Source: Thermostichus sp047461615
GTDB lineage: Bacteria; Cyanobacteriota; Cyanobacteriia; Thermostichales; Thermostichaceae
Reading direction: 5' to 3'
Assembly: GCF_047461615.1 (NCBI RefSeq)
Contig: NZ_JANSHI010000005.1
Location: 1-64,000, forward strand
Length of the DNA stretch: 64,000 nucleotides
A model generated the notes under the pieces. It saw only the letters and a list, made by a program, of their open reading frames with translations. It did no database searches and had not been told where the DNA came from. Positions within the stretch are counted from its first letter, which is position 1. Each line of letters begins with the position of its first letter. Positions 8,747 to 17,343 of the stretch are shown here, piece by piece. A program made the position numbers and the translations under genes.

Positions 8747-9486
8747 GCCAACGCATCTTTCCTAGGACTAGCTACTGCCAACAGAGACAGGCCAAAGGGC
8801 AGGGGGAACTTGGGGATCAAATAGGCTTCTGCAGCAAAGATCTCAGCTAAAAGCCAGTTGACCCAGGGCAAGGGCATCTTCAGATCCTGGCTCTCCCTGA
8901 GGCGTAGGCTCTTTTGGGCTAGGCGGATCCCTGCTGCCAATGGAAAGAGAAAGCTGTTGAAAAAGGTAAAGATATAAGTTTCCAAGCCGACGCTTTTAAG
9001 TAGGGAGCGAAGTTGTTCCGGCGTGTAGCGTCTCTTGTGGTGATTGAGTTCGTCGTGGGTACTCCATAGCCAGGGGTAGGCCGGTACCGTAATCACCATG
9101 TAGCCAGGGGGCTTTAGCCTCTTGGTAAGGGCTTCCAGAGCCGCTTTGTCTTCCTCCAAATGCTCTAGGACATCCAGCAGAGCAATCAAATCAAATTGTT
9201 GAGAACCAAAAGGGATCCGATGTGGCAATTCCCCTTCGGCCACAACTCCAATTCCACGGGCCCGGGCAATAGGCAATGCTATCTCGCTTCTTTCCACTGC
9301 GAAGACCTGGCCAAATTGAGACAACATTTCCAGGTTGCCACCGCTGCCACAGCCGACTTCCAAAATACAAGCTGCGGGAGGAAGAGGGATCCTTGCAATA
9401 ACCTGGCGGAGAATGCGGCGACGGCCCAGAAACCACCAATGCCGATCTTCTAGGCTCGCCATTTGTTCATAAGCTTTGGGATCCAT
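8743..9486 (-). CDS. Class I SAM-dependent methyltransferase
   Basis: A 247-residue cytosolic enzyme with motif I LEVGCGSGGNLEML (about residues 41-54), the acidic FAVERSEI of motif II, FDLIALLDVLEHLEEDKAAL (motif IV) and HDELNHHKRRYTPEQLRSLL. That last block is typical of the Methyltransf_11/23 group acting on small molecules or lipids. A hydrophobic stretch near 175-200 (FTFFNSFLFPLAAGIRLAQ) suggests membrane association. The substrate is unknown. It is convergent with the nuclease-like gene, so the pair is not a restriction-modification operon. Confidence 0.82.
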   Translation of the reverse strand: MDPKAYEQMASLEDRHWWFLGRRRILRQVIARIPLPPAACILEVGCGSGGNLEMLSQFGQVFAVERSEIALPIARARGIGVVAEGELPHRIPFGSQQFDLIALLDVLEHLEEDKAALEALTKRLKPPGYMVITVPAYPWLWSTHDELNHHKRRYTPEQLRSLLKSVGLETYIFTFFNSFLFPLAAGIRLAQKSLRLRESQDLKMPLPWVNWLLAEIFAAEAYLIPKFPLPFGLSLLAVASPRKDALA

Positions 9487-9570
9487 AAACCCCTATCCAA
9501 AAGGCGAGGTTAAAGCTCAGGGAATTCTAAGCCTTGACTCTAGGCTTTGTAGGGCGTTCTCATCCAATTT

Positions 9571-10302
9571 CTAAGGAGATAGCCTAGCCTTGCCCCAGCG
9601 GTGCTTGCGGTACCACGCCGCAATGTGCGGGCACCACGCTTCAAAGTGGGGCCAAATCAGGTCGCACAACTCCCGAATTTCACGCTGCGCATCTGCCTTG
9701 GCACGTAGATCCAAAAAATGCATCAAACTACGGCAGTTAAAACTCACCACGAAGTGCTGCCGAATGCCGTAGCCTAAAACGCAGCGAGCATCCTCAGGTG
9801 GTACACCGCACTCGGTTACCAAGCGGCGGTAGGCGGCCACTTGGCTGCGGTATTGCTCTAGCACAATGCCTAGCGCCTCTGGGGAGATGGGGCAAACTCC
9901 CTCGCGGGTCTTGGCCTGCCCCTCCTTGATGTTGGCGGGGACATAGAACACCTGCTCCAGTTGGTCAGGGCTGGGATCGGATCCCAGTTCCAGAAGCTGC
10001 TTCCCAGTGTACCGAAACGACTGCACATCGAACGACACCCCAATACGGTGCGTGCGCGCCTGCTGCACCACTAAGTGCGGAAAATACCCCACAGCAAACG
10101 TAATCTGCGGATGCTCCAAAGGCCCATAATGCCCACGGTCACCCTCCAATAGGTGCCGCACCACCGCCTCACCGTAATTGGCCGGGACGCGACTGGCAGC
10201 CGTAACGTACTCCGCACTGTAGTCCTGGTGCATCGCCAGCCAGATCACCCGCTCGGGATCTGGGGTTTGGCTGAGCACCTCCACCCGGAATAGGGTATCC
10301 AC
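9571..10302 (-). CDS. thyX: FAD-dependent thymidylate synthase
   Basis: Converts dUMP to dTMP using methylene-tetrahydrofolate, with FAD and NADPH as reductant. The ThyX motif appears as RTHRIGVSFDVQSFRY (residues 83-98), a variant of the usual RHRxxSxNxxSxRY: here Arg-Thr-His-Arg replaces Arg-His-Arg and Phe-Asp replaces the Ser-x-Asn part. This enlarged form occurs in other cyanobacteria. HGxYxPLEH appears as RGHYGPLEHPQ near 57-67, and the C-terminal NCRSLMHFLDLR substrate-binding segment is intact. The 243-residue length is normal. Single gene with no obvious operon partner. Confidence 0.95.
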   Translation of the reverse strand: MDTLFRVEVLSQTPDPERVIWLAMHQDYSAEYVTAASRVPANYGEAVVRHLLEGDRGHYGPLEHPQITFAVGYFPHLVVQQARTHRIGVSFDVQSFRYTGKQLLELGSDPSPDQLEQVFYVPANIKEGQAKTREGVCPISPEALGIVLEQYRSQVAAYRRLVTECGVPPEDARCVLGYGIRQHFVVSFNCRSLMHFLDLRAKADAQREIRELCDLIWPHFEAWCPHIAAWYRKHRWGKARLSP

Positions 10303-10333
10303 TGTTACTTCCCGAAGTGTAGGAGGAAGACGC

Positions 10334-11047
10334 CTAGAGAAGGCGACGAGCCCGCGTTTCTTCCGCTAGCACCCCACTCAAGCTTGGATTGCTACGCAGC
10401 AACCCTGCCACATAAAGGGTATAGACTTTGCCTGCCTCCAATTGCAGGTCAAAGCGTTGCAGGGGGATCCTGGGAGCGACGGTGAACACCTGGACTTGGG
10501 TAAAGCCGGGGCGCATCACCTGAAAGGTAGAAGCCTGCCCAAAGGCCAACTGGGGTATCAGCACTCGTCCCCGCTCCCCTTGCCATTGCAGAGGGGGCGC
10601 GTCGGGGGCAGCGTGGACAAACCGCACCAGGGCCTGATCGAACAGGGGGTTAATATTGTCTTCTAGTACCAAGGCCGTCACGCGATTGGGCTCGTCAGCG
10701 GCCACCACTGAGAACACTCCCCCACCTCTAAAGTTGGCCACCGTTTTGGCCACCACCTGAGAAGCCGAGGACGTCTCGGGCGTTGCAAGCAACAGGATGT
10801 CGTACTCTCCTGTCGGCAAGCGGGTATACTCGCTCACCAAGCCATAGGCTACACTGCGCGCTACCTTGACGCCCCCCACTTCCAAGTCAAGGGGAGGGGT
10901 ATTGGGGGCCACATGTACCAGGCGCACCTGAACCTCGGCGACCCCTGCAGCGGCTATGGGGATGGCACAACCGGACAAAAGCCCCGGCATCCAGGCGCCA
11001 CCCACTAGGCAAAGCACTGCGCGCGCCCACTGTTGCGCAATTTTCAT
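10334..11047 (-). CDS. DUF4397-domain lipoprotein
   Basis: A 237-residue exported protein. The signal peptide ends in a lipobox LLSGC with Cys27 as the lipidated residue. The mature part shows two DUF4397 repeats: VRLVHVAPNTPPLDLEVGG at about 41-60 and VRFVHAAPDAPPLQWQGE near 140-158. These are beta-rich domains found in surface proteins. Function is unknown; it sits in the cell envelope. The leader contains two purine-rich ribosome binding stretches. One carries the exact complement of the Yfr1 core (see the separate entry at 11059). Confidence 0.85.
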   Translation of the reverse strand: MKIAQQWARAVLCLVGGAWMPGLLSGCAIPIAAAGVAEVQVRLVHVAPNTPPLDLEVGGVKVARSVAYGLVSEYTRLPTGEYDILLLATPETSSASQVVAKTVANFRGGGVFSVVAADEPNRVTALVLEDNINPLFDQALVRFVHAAPDAPPLQWQGERGRVLIPQLAFGQASTFQVMRPGFTQVQVFTVAPRIPLQRFDLQLEAGKVYTLYVAGLLRSNPSLSGVLAEETRARRLL

Positions 11048-11058
11048 CGCTCACTCCT

Positions 11059-11069
11059 ACTCCTCACAC
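11059..11069 (-). promoter_or_regulatory. Candidate Yfr1 sRNA target site at a ribosome binding site
   Basis: On the minus strand this reads GTGTGAGGAGT, the perfect complement of ACUCCUCACAC, the ultraconserved unpaired core of the cyanobacterial sRNA Yfr1. It lies in the 5' leader of the DUF4397 lipoprotein gene, ending 12 bases before the ATG at 11047, and contains its upstream GAGGAG ribosome binding sequence. Known Yfr1 targets encode envelope proteins and transporters. Regulation here is inference. A chance match is possible because ribosome binding sites are purine rich. Confidence 0.4.
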
Positions 11070-11223
11070 CCAACGTTCATTTGGAGAGCGAGCTGCTGAA
11101 TTCTCCAAAAGGGCATTTTCGCTCCCCGAAGGGATCCCATCCTGCTGACGCCAAAGAACCTGCTTTTGTCTTACTCCACCTTTGCGCCCAATGCCATAAG
11201 CTGGCTAGGACTTGCCCAACTCC

Positions 11224-12489
11224 CTAGATTGGGATCCCAGCGCTGGGATCGGGGACGGCTAGTGGAGAAGAGCGGCGGCTGAAGAGCCGGAAATAGGTGC
11301 TGACGGCCAACTCTTTCAGCGGGAAAAGTAGGTAGGTGAGGGGATTGATAGTGACGATGATGTTGCGGCAGTCGCGTTTGGCCTGGGCCAGGATTTGGGC
11401 GGCCACCCAATCCCCCGACATAACTCCAATCGGGTTGAGCTGGCTCTTGAAAGGGCCAAGGATAAGCTTGCGCACCACGCAGGGAGCATCGAGACGGCGC
11501 AGGGTCACCAGGTTGCCCAGGGCCCGTTTGGAGAGCTCGTAGAGGGGGCTAAAAGCAGGGCTGGCCTCGGCTTCGGAGGTGTTCACCCAGACCTCTTTGG
11601 TGGCCATTTCCCGATTGCTGCGCACCGTCTGGAAAAATAGCTCCATCAGGCGCCATGCCGAGAAGGTGTTGACGGCATAGGACTGGCGAACCGATTCGGG
11701 ATCCCGTTGCCTATGGACGTTTAGGCCGTGGTTGATGACCAGGATATCGACCTCCTCCAGGAGCTCGGCCAGGGATCCCTCCTGCCCCACCTGCCAGCGA
11801 ACAGTCGGCACCGGCTGGAGTTGTCCGTCCACTTCAATGGAAACCGAATCCGCATGGGAGCTGAGGGCGATGACTTGGGCCCCATGGCGGGAAAAGTGCT
11901 TCAAGAGGGCCCGGCCCAGGGTGCCAGAGGCGCCAGTGATGGCCACGCGCTTGCCTTTAAAGGAGAGACTGCTGCCCATGATCCGATCCAGCAAGGTTAG
12001 GGTGCCGCAGAAGTAGGCGTTGGTGTCGTCGAAGTGGTGCCGCCAGTGGTAGGCGCGGTTGACATGCCACTGGCTGGGAGGAGCAGGGAAAGGCCCTGGC
12101 TGGTGGGTAATATCCGTTTGCAGAGCTAGCCCGCAGCCCCGCAGCAGGCCAGCAGCTAAGAAACTGGCCGAGTAGACCACTCCCACCGCCGCTGCCAGGC
12201 CGTACAGCCAGGATCCCTGTCCCAACAGCACCACCCAGGGGATCCCAGCCAGAAGCATCGTCGCCGCTTCTGGGACGTCGTGGTGCCACTGGGATTCCCG
12301 GTATAACTTTGGGTCTACCACGCTGAGATCGGGGCGAAACAGGCGGTGGTGCAGGGTGTGTTTGGGCATCAGCCAGGGCCACTGGTGAGCTAGCCAATGG
12401 CGCACATCCCGCACAATCTCGGCCCAAAGCACACAAGCCAGGGCCACAGCCCCGACCCCCAGCCACTGGGCTACGCTGCTAACCTCCAT
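11224..12489 (-). CDS. Bifunctional sterol desaturase-like / short-chain dehydrogenase
   Basis: A 421-residue fusion. The first about 155 residues contain membrane helices and a fatty-acid-hydroxylase-type histidine set (HTLHHR, QWHHDVPE, YHWRHHFDDTNAYF), which would hold a di-iron centre. Then comes an NAD(P)-binding Rossmann domain: KRVAITGASGTLGRALLKHF around 180-200, VINHGLNVHRQRDPES, and an YELSKRALG catalytic Tyr-x3-Lys near 325. The same fusion is annotated in many cyanobacteria, and the substrate is undetermined (carotenoid, sterol-like or fatty alcohol). Membrane-attached enzyme. Stands alone between lipoprotein genes. Confidence 0.8.
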   Translation of the reverse strand: MEVSSVAQWLGVGAVALACVLWAEIVRDVRHWLAHQWPWLMPKHTLHHRLFRPDLSVVDPKLYRESQWHHDVPEAATMLLAGIPWVVLLGQGSWLYGLAAAVGVVYSASFLAAGLLRGCGLALQTDITHQPGPFPAPPSQWHVNRAYHWRHHFDDTNAYFCGTLTLLDRIMGSSLSFKGKRVAITGASGTLGRALLKHFSRHGAQVIALSSHADSVSIEVDGQLQPVPTVRWQVGQEGSLAELLEEVDILVINHGLNVHRQRDPESVRQSYAVNTFSAWRLMELFFQTVRSNREMATKEVWVNTSEAEASPAFSPLYELSKRALGNLVTLRRLDAPCVVRKLILGPFKSQLNPIGVMSGDWVAAQILAQAKRDCRNIIVTINPLTYLLFPLKELAVSTYFRLFSRRSSPLAVPDPSAGIPI

Positions 12490-12613
12490 AGGGCTTTGCT
12501 GGCAGTAGCCGAACCATCCTGAGCTCGCCGTCGCCTCTTTGCATCAGCGACCCCTAGGAAGAATCATCGCAAAGAGGCCATCCCAATCGCAATCAAGACG
12601 GCAGACGGGATCC

Positions 12614-13183
12614 TCAAGGGGTTCTGGGCGAGAGCTCGCGGATCTCAACCGTATCTCCAACTTGCAAGCCCAAGGCCGCTGCCGTCCCGCCACGGAACTC
12701 CAGCACGCTGTCCACTAGCTGGCTGGGGGGAGGCCCATAGGCAGGGCAGGGCAGGGCGGGACAGCCGGGCACATTGGCGGCGATGTACACCACCCGGCCT
12801 TGGTGGAGAAAGATAATGTCCAGGTTCAGCGGTGTGTTGAACATCCAGAAGGCAGCCGGCTGGGGTGGGTCGAAGGGGAACCACATGCCGCGATTGGGCG
12901 GCAAATCGGTACGGAACATCAGGCCCAGCCGCTGTTGCTCAGGGGTGCGAGCCACCTCCAGCTCAAAGCGCCGACCGGCAAGGGTTACTTCTGCTTCCAC
13001 GGGCAGGTGCTGGGGCTCTCCTTTAGCGGGGGCAGCGTTGGCAACAGCTGCCGTCCCCTGGGCTTCCAAGGATGAGGATCCCCCAGCGGCACATCCCAGC
13101 AGCAGCAGAGCCAAGCCTAAGGCAATCCCGCCCACGGGGACAACCTGGTAGGAGCGCCGACCCCTCTGTGACTGCCAACTCAT
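12614..13183 (-). CDS. DUF192 lipoprotein
   Basis: A 189-residue protein. The signal peptide (residues 13-30, hydrophobic) ends LLLLGC with Cys31 as the lipidation residue, followed by a low-complexity Ala/Gly/Ser linker. The DUF192 fold spans about residues 65-185, with RTPEQQRLGLMFRTDLPPNRGMWF, FWMFNTPLNLDIIFL, GRVVYIAANVPGC and LEFRGGTAAALGLQVGDTV. DUF192 proteins are small beta-barrel domains of unknown function, often periplasmic. The two conserved Cys in GCPALPC are a cyanobacterial variation. Confidence 0.85.
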   Translation of the reverse strand: MSWQSQRGRRSYQVVPVGGIALGLALLLLGCAAGGSSSLEAQGTAAVANAAPAKGEPQHLPVEAEVTLAGRRFELEVARTPEQQRLGLMFRTDLPPNRGMWFPFDPPQPAAFWMFNTPLNLDIIFLHQGRVVYIAANVPGCPALPCPAYGPPPSQLVDSVLEFRGGTAAALGLQVGDTVEIRELSPRTP

Positions 13184-13556
13184 CCGCTCTGAGAGACCTA
13201 CGAAACGCTAACAAACACTCCCATGATCCATGACTGGTAGCAGGCTCAACGCCTACCGCGCCGCCAGAGGGATCTCCACAGCCCTCACCTCCCGTCGAGC
13301 TGACAGTGGTTGCTCCTTGCCCTGGATAGAGCCCACAGGCTAGAGACGGAGCCAACTTTAGCCCAGGCAAAATGCCTAGAAAAAAGGCACCTGCCAGCTT
13401 ACTAGCTTAGCTAGTCCACGTCAAGGCAGAAGGTGCGTTGGCGAAATTGCACATTGTGCCACAAGGTAGCGAATTGTCCGGCAACTCCGCACCGCTGTCG
13501 CGAACGAGGACTAGAGGAAAACCCTCAAGAAGAAGGCAAACCCAATAAAGGTCAAG
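13184..13556. other. Intergenic region, 373 bp
   Basis: No open frame of convincing coding character. It contains upstream sequence of the DUF192 gene at the left, an isolated copy of the 24-bp interspersed element at 13482-13505, and the trailing sequence of the FHA gene at the right. The poly-A stretch at 13380-13386 and TAGCTAG repeats near 13400 are short direct/inverted elements without a T-tract, so no terminator is called. Confidence 0.5.
13482..13505 (+). repeat. 24-bp interspersed element, copy A
   Basis: Reads CAACTCCGCACCG then CTGTCGCGAAC. From position 13485 on it matches copy C inside tnpB (50563-50586) with no difference for the last 21 bases, and the next two bases also agree. 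Lies outside any gene I can recognise. Shows the element is dispersed and not confined to the transposon remnant. Confidence 0.65.
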
Positions 13557-13919
13557 CTAGGGGTTCTTGACGATGTAGGTAGCCTTGGCGTCTGGACCAA
13601 AGCTGATGACATCTCCCGACTTAAGCTGGTGGGTAGAGACTTTCTGGCCGTTGATCAACAGGCCGTTGGTGCTGGGCCGGCCCTCCAGATCCCCGTCCAG
13701 TATGCGATAGGAGTATTCTCCCTCCCGTTCAGCAGGGATGCGCAACAGCATGGCATGGTGGCGGGAGGCGTACTGAGAGTTGAGACAGATATCGTTGGCC
13801 AGGTCGCGACCGATAAAGTACTTTGCAGCCGTCAGCACCTGCGTGCGGCGTCCATCTCGGTCTTCCACGATGAGAAGATGCTGCTGAGCACTTGGAGGAG
13901 AAGGCACGGGGTCTACCAT
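13557..13919 (-). CDS. FHA-domain protein
   Basis: A 120-residue protein that is almost entirely one forkhead-associated domain: IGRDLANDICLN at about 36-47 (the Gly-Arg phosphothreonine loop), SQYASRHHAMLLR with the Ser-Arg-His signature near 49-60, then DGDLEGRPSTNGLLINGQKV (Gly-x-x-Asn-Gly). FHA domains bind phosphothreonine peptides, suggesting a partner Ser/Thr kinase elsewhere in the genome. Cytosolic, no fused domain. ATG at 13919. The neighbouring SDR gene is on the same strand 86 bp upstream. Confidence 0.9.
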   Translation of the reverse strand: MVDPVPSPPSAQQHLLIVEDRDGRRTQVLTAAKYFIGRDLANDICLNSQYASRHHAMLLRIPAEREGEYSYRILDGDLEGRPSTNGLLINGQKVSTHQLKSGDVISFGPDAKATYIVKNP

Positions 13920-14005
13920 AGATCCTCAGGATCCTTCCGCTGCAACTGGCAGGGCCTACCATGCCTATAATACCCGCCTCTGAACTGGCGAAGTTGAGCC
14001 TAGGA

Positions 14006-14824
14006 TCAGTCGGGCAAACTTTGCAGCAACGGACCAACCCAGCCAGGAAAGAGAGTGTAGGCTGCTACTGCCCACTGGGCCATGCCGACGACCACTTCTG
14101 ACTTGGAGTGGCAGACAGCCTCCCAGATGGCTGCGGCCACCTCTTCGGGCTGGCTAACCCAAAAGCTCTCCAGGGCCTGCTGCATTCGCTGCCGTGCCCT
14201 GCTTGGGTGGGTCAAGTTGTCCTCTCCCGGCTCCTCGAGAAAAATGGCCCGCTTGAGAAAGTTGCTGTTGACCAGGCCCGGATGGACACCGATGACCTGG
14301 ATGCCGTGGGGTTGCAGCTCTAGACGCAGCGCCTCCGTCAGCCCGCTAACTGCATACTTGCTGGCACAATAGGCAGCCATCTGAGGCAGGGGCATTTTGC
14401 CACCTATAGAGCCGACGTTGACAATCTGGCCTCTTTTACGCTTCAGCATGTCGGGGAGCACTGCCCGGATGGTGTGCAAATAGCCCCAGAAGTTAACTGC
14501 CATCAGCGCCTGCCAGTGTTCCAACGTCGTCTGCAGGAAAGGGCCACTCAGACAGATGCCGGCGTTGTTGATCAGGCAGTCGATGCGACCATAGCGCTCC
14601 AGGGTAGCCTCGACCAGCTTTTGCACCTGATCCGGCTGCGTCACATCGGTAGGGACAGCCAATACTTCCGCATTGAGCTTTTGCTCCAGCTCGATAGCTG
14701 TTTGCTTCAGGGTTTCGGCCGTGCGGGCAGCCAGTGCCAGGCGGTAGCCACCGCGGGCAAAGGTAAAGGCAGTTGCCCTGCCGATACCCTCGGAAGCGCC
14801 TGTAATTAAAACAACGTCGCCCAT
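14006..14824 (-). CDS. Short-chain dehydrogenase/reductase
   Basis: A classical SDR of 272 residues: cofactor loop TGASEGIGRATAFTF (residues 8-22), NNAGI near 88, active-site Ser in NVGSIGG near 138 and AAYCASKYAV (Tyr-x3-Lys) near 153-160. The C-terminal region (residues 200-272) contains hydrophobic sequence YTLFPGWVGPLLQSLP, so the enzyme may be membrane associated, as in many type-2 SDRs. Arg residues after the Gly-rich loop favour NADPH. Substrate unknown. Confidence 0.85.
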   Translation of the reverse strand: MGDVVLITGASEGIGRATAFTFARGGYRLALAARTAETLKQTAIELEQKLNAEVLAVPTDVTQPDQVQKLVEATLERYGRIDCLINNAGICLSGPFLQTTLEHWQALMAVNFWGYLHTIRAVLPDMLKRKRGQIVNVGSIGGKMPLPQMAAYCASKYAVSGLTEALRLELQPHGIQVIGVHPGLVNSNFLKRAIFLEEPGEDNLTHPSRARQRMQQALESFWVSQPEEVAAAIWEAVCHSKSEVVVGMAQWAVAAYTLFPGWVGPLLQSLPD

Positions 14825-14943
14825 CCTGCTGCTTTGCTAACTCGAGGAGGAGCGGGAGTCTCCCTTCCTCTGTTGTAGCCTCTCCCGCACCTGCGAAGCC
14901 CTTGATAGGCTTAAACTACGGAACGCCAGTGAAGAGAAGGGCT

Positions 14944-15435
14944 ATGGCCTCCACCCACTCGTTTGATATTGTCAGCGACTTCAACCGGCAGGAGTTGGTG
15001 AATGCGCTAGACCAGGTTCAGCGGGAGGTTAAGCAGCGCTACGACCTCAAGGATACCCAGACGGAAATTAAGCTGGAGGAGGGATCCCTGACCATCACCA
15101 CCGCCAGCGAGATGGCTCTCAACTCCATTCGGGATCTTCTCCTAGCCAAAGCAGCTAAGCGGGGCCTCTCCCTGAAGATCTTCGACTTTCAAGCTCCGGA
15201 AAGTGCCGCTGGCAACCGGGTGCGTCAGGTAGTTCGCCTCAAAAGAGGCATTGACCCGGCGTTGGCCAAGCAGATTGCCAAGCAAATCCGCGACAACTTC
15301 AAGAAGGTGCAGCCTTCGATTCAGGGAGATCTGGTGCGGGTTTTCGGCAAAGACAAAGATGAGCTGCAGGCGGTAATTCAAATGCTCAAGCAGCAGGATT
15401 ACCCGGTGGCACTGCAGTTTGTCAATTACCGGTAG
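14944..15435 (+). CDS. YajQ-family nucleotide-binding protein
   Basis: Start set at ATG 14944 (MASTHSFDIVSDFNRQEL), which matches the family's conserved beginning; the frame opens at 14902. It has 163 residues, the standard length. Two ferredoxin-like subdomains are visible: FDIVSDFNRQELVNALDQV with RYDLKDTQTEI, and the LKRGIDPALAKQIAKQIRD block with VRVFGKDKDELQAVI. YajQ proteins bind nucleotides, including cyclic di-GMP in Xanthomonas, and influence transcription or RNA binding. The cyanobacterial role is unproven. Followed by DUF3318 on the same strand after 133 bp. Confidence 0.9.
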   Translation: MASTHSFDIVSDFNRQELVNALDQVQREVKQRYDLKDTQTEIKLEEGSLTITTASEMALNSIRDLLLAKAAKRGLSLKIFDFQAPESAAGNRVRQVVRLKRGIDPALAKQIAKQIRDNFKKVQPSIQGDLVRVFGKDKDELQAVIQMLKQQDYPVALQFVNYR

Positions 15436-15568
15436 CAGGGCAACAGTCCCAGTTCGCGTAGCCCCTTGGCTCTAGGCTTTTTGGGAGCTAGCCCCCAGAG
15501 AAGACCAGAATCCTTTACCATAGGTAGGTAGTGATCTCCATCTCCAACTGCAGCTCTACCGCGCCGGT

Positions 15569-16249
15569 ATGTACACCATTTCTGAGTTCGATCGCCTGAT
15601 CCAGTTTCTCCCGGTGGAGATCCGACCTGAGGTGCAGATCGAGATTGGAGCCCCTGACCAGTCTCGGGTTGTGCAGCCGCTCTGGCGCTTCCCCTGGCAG
15701 AAGTACACCCGCTTTGCCATCGACCTTAGCCGTTGGCAGAAGCTGAGCCCTGATCAACAGAAGATCTACTTTTTGCGGGAAGCCGTGATGGCCACCGAGC
15801 TGGCCTTGGGAGACAACTGGTCGGCGCTATTGCTGTATCCTGCTCTCATTGGAGCAGGCACGATGGGCATCCTGGTGGAGCTGCAGATGGGGGACAACCT
15901 TGGCGTGGCTCTGGCCTCTGGTTTGGCGGCGTCAGCAGTGTTCCTTCTGCGCAAAGCGGAGAAAGGCCAGAAGGCCCAGGTGGCAGCCGACGAGTTTGCC
16001 GTGCGCTATGCCTCCCAGAATGGCTACACCTCCGAACAGGCAGCTTCCATTTTGCTAAGTGCGCTGCAGCAGGTGGCTATTCTAGAAGATCGCGTTAAAA
16101 CTGACTACGACACCACCATGCGCCTCCGCAACCTGGAGTTTTTGGCGCAGCGAGGCCTGGGAGCTGGCACCCTGACCATCAACCCCAAGTACCGCAACAA
16201 GGGGCAGAGCTCCATCTCGAATCCCTTCCAAAACCCTTTCCAGCGCTGA
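15569..16249 (+). CDS. DUF3318 protein
   Basis: A 226-residue protein with the cyanobacterial DUF3318 layout: MYTISEFDRLIQFLP start, basic aromatic PLWRFPWQKYTRFAIDLSRW near 48-68, two hydrophobic helices (ALLLYPALIGAGTMGILVEL at 88-107 and LGVALASGLAASAVFLL), then an alpha-helical AADEFAVRYASQNGYTSEQAA tail. Membrane-associated, function unknown. Ends five bases before the stop of the convergent asparaginase gene. Confidence 0.8.
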   Translation: MYTISEFDRLIQFLPVEIRPEVQIEIGAPDQSRVVQPLWRFPWQKYTRFAIDLSRWQKLSPDQQKIYFLREAVMATELALGDNWSALLLYPALIGAGTMGILVELQMGDNLGVALASGLAASAVFLLRKAEKGQKAQVAADEFAVRYASQNGYTSEQAASILLSALQQVAILEDRVKTDYDTTMRLRNLEFLAQRGLGAGTLTINPKYRNKGQSSISNPFQNPFQR

Positions 16250-16253
16250 GGGC

Positions 16254-17207
16254 TCAGGGCATACGCAGTTCCCCTTCCACCTCAAGGCGGGTGTAAGGGC
16301 CAATGGAGAGGAAGCGCTCCCCTAACATTTCGGCAGCAGCAGGCTGAATCCAGCCCATACGCTGCAGCAGGTGCAAAGCCAAGGCATATTTGGCCCGCGC
16401 TGCCCCATCCTGGACCTTGATGGCCAGGCCCATCCCCTCTCCGACGCGTCCAATGCACTGGATCCCCTCGGCGCCGGACTTGCTGACCAGCTCGCCTTGG
16501 GCAGCTCGCATCAACTCGGTGTCGAAACATCCCTCGCCCGCCACCATTTCCGGACAGTGGGTCATGGCGCGGACAATGGCTTCCAGCTCAGGCCGCTCTC
16601 CTGCAGTTAGTTGAGCATACAGGTAAGCTAGCTGGTTAAGTTGCAACTGGTAGGTGGGCACGCCGCAGTCATCGCGGGCAAATAAAAACTCTTCCGAGGG
16701 CATTTGCAACAAGTCGGCCAACTTAGCCCGCACCAGAGCCTGAACGGGGTGTTGCCGCTGGGCGTAGTCCTGCAAAGTCCAGTTCTGGGCGCGGCTTGCT
16801 AGCAGCATGCCAGCGTGCTTGCCGGAGCAGTTGTGGCACAGTGGGCTGGGCTTGCCGGGTGGGGTGGGGCAGACCAGCAGCTCGGGGGAAAGATCAGCGC
16901 GCCAGAGCATGCTGAACACTTGCCGCGCATGGGCCGTAGTGCCCTGATGGGAGGCGCACATGATGGCGATGTCTTTCTCGCCAAGCCGATAGCGCTCGCG
17001 GATGCCCGTGGAGAGCATGGCCAGCGCCTGAAAGGGCTTGAGGGCAGAGCGGGCAAAGACGGGTGTGGTGCTTTTGCCGGCTACGGCCAGGGAGCGCCCG
17101 CGGCTATCGGCCACCACGGCTTGGCAATAATGGGTAGATTCGGTCAAGCCCTCCCGCAAAACGTGGATCAGCAGTTCGGGGGCAGTGGAGCGGTTCTCAA
17201 ATGACAT
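16254..17207 (-). CDS. L-asparaginase II family protein
   Basis: A 317-residue member of the type-II thermolabile-type asparaginase family (PF06089), unrelated to AnsA/AnsB. Conserved blocks are RSALKPFQALAM near 54-65, MCASHQGTTAHA near 83-94, HNCSGKHAGMLL at about 124-135, DDCGVPTYQLQLNQLA and GAEGIQCIGRVGEGMGLAIKV. The last two are the hallmark DGC/KSGAEG segments. It hydrolyses L-asparagine to aspartate and ammonia. Cytosolic. The ATG at 17207 is supported by the family N-terminus. Confidence 0.88.
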   Translation of the reverse strand: MSFENRSTAPELLIHVLREGLTESTHYCQAVVADSRGRSLAVAGKSTTPVFARSALKPFQALAMLSTGIRERYRLGEKDIAIMCASHQGTTAHARQVFSMLWRADLSPELLVCPTPPGKPSPLCHNCSGKHAGMLLASRAQNWTLQDYAQRQHPVQALVRAKLADLLQMPSEEFLFARDDCGVPTYQLQLNQLAYLYAQLTAGERPELEAIVRAMTHCPEMVAGEGCFDTELMRAAQGELVSKSGAEGIQCIGRVGEGMGLAIKVQDGAARAKYALALHLLQRMGWIQPAAAEMLGERFLSIGPYTRLEVEGELRMP

Positions 17208-17343
17208 GAAACCCTGGGAAAGGGCCGGCGAGTCTAGAAAAGGGGCGTGTACATTATCTCAAATCATACGTCCAGATCTGGCGCGAAACCTTGCCAGTAG
17301 GGAGCAAAATGGAACAAGTGCGTCTGGATCCCTAAGCTCTGTC

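Noticed and set aside
11053..11110. Yfr1 gene itself on the plus strand
   Set aside because: ACTCCTCACAC is present but there is no following strong hairpin or U-tract, and the sequence is explained by the antisense ribosome binding site.
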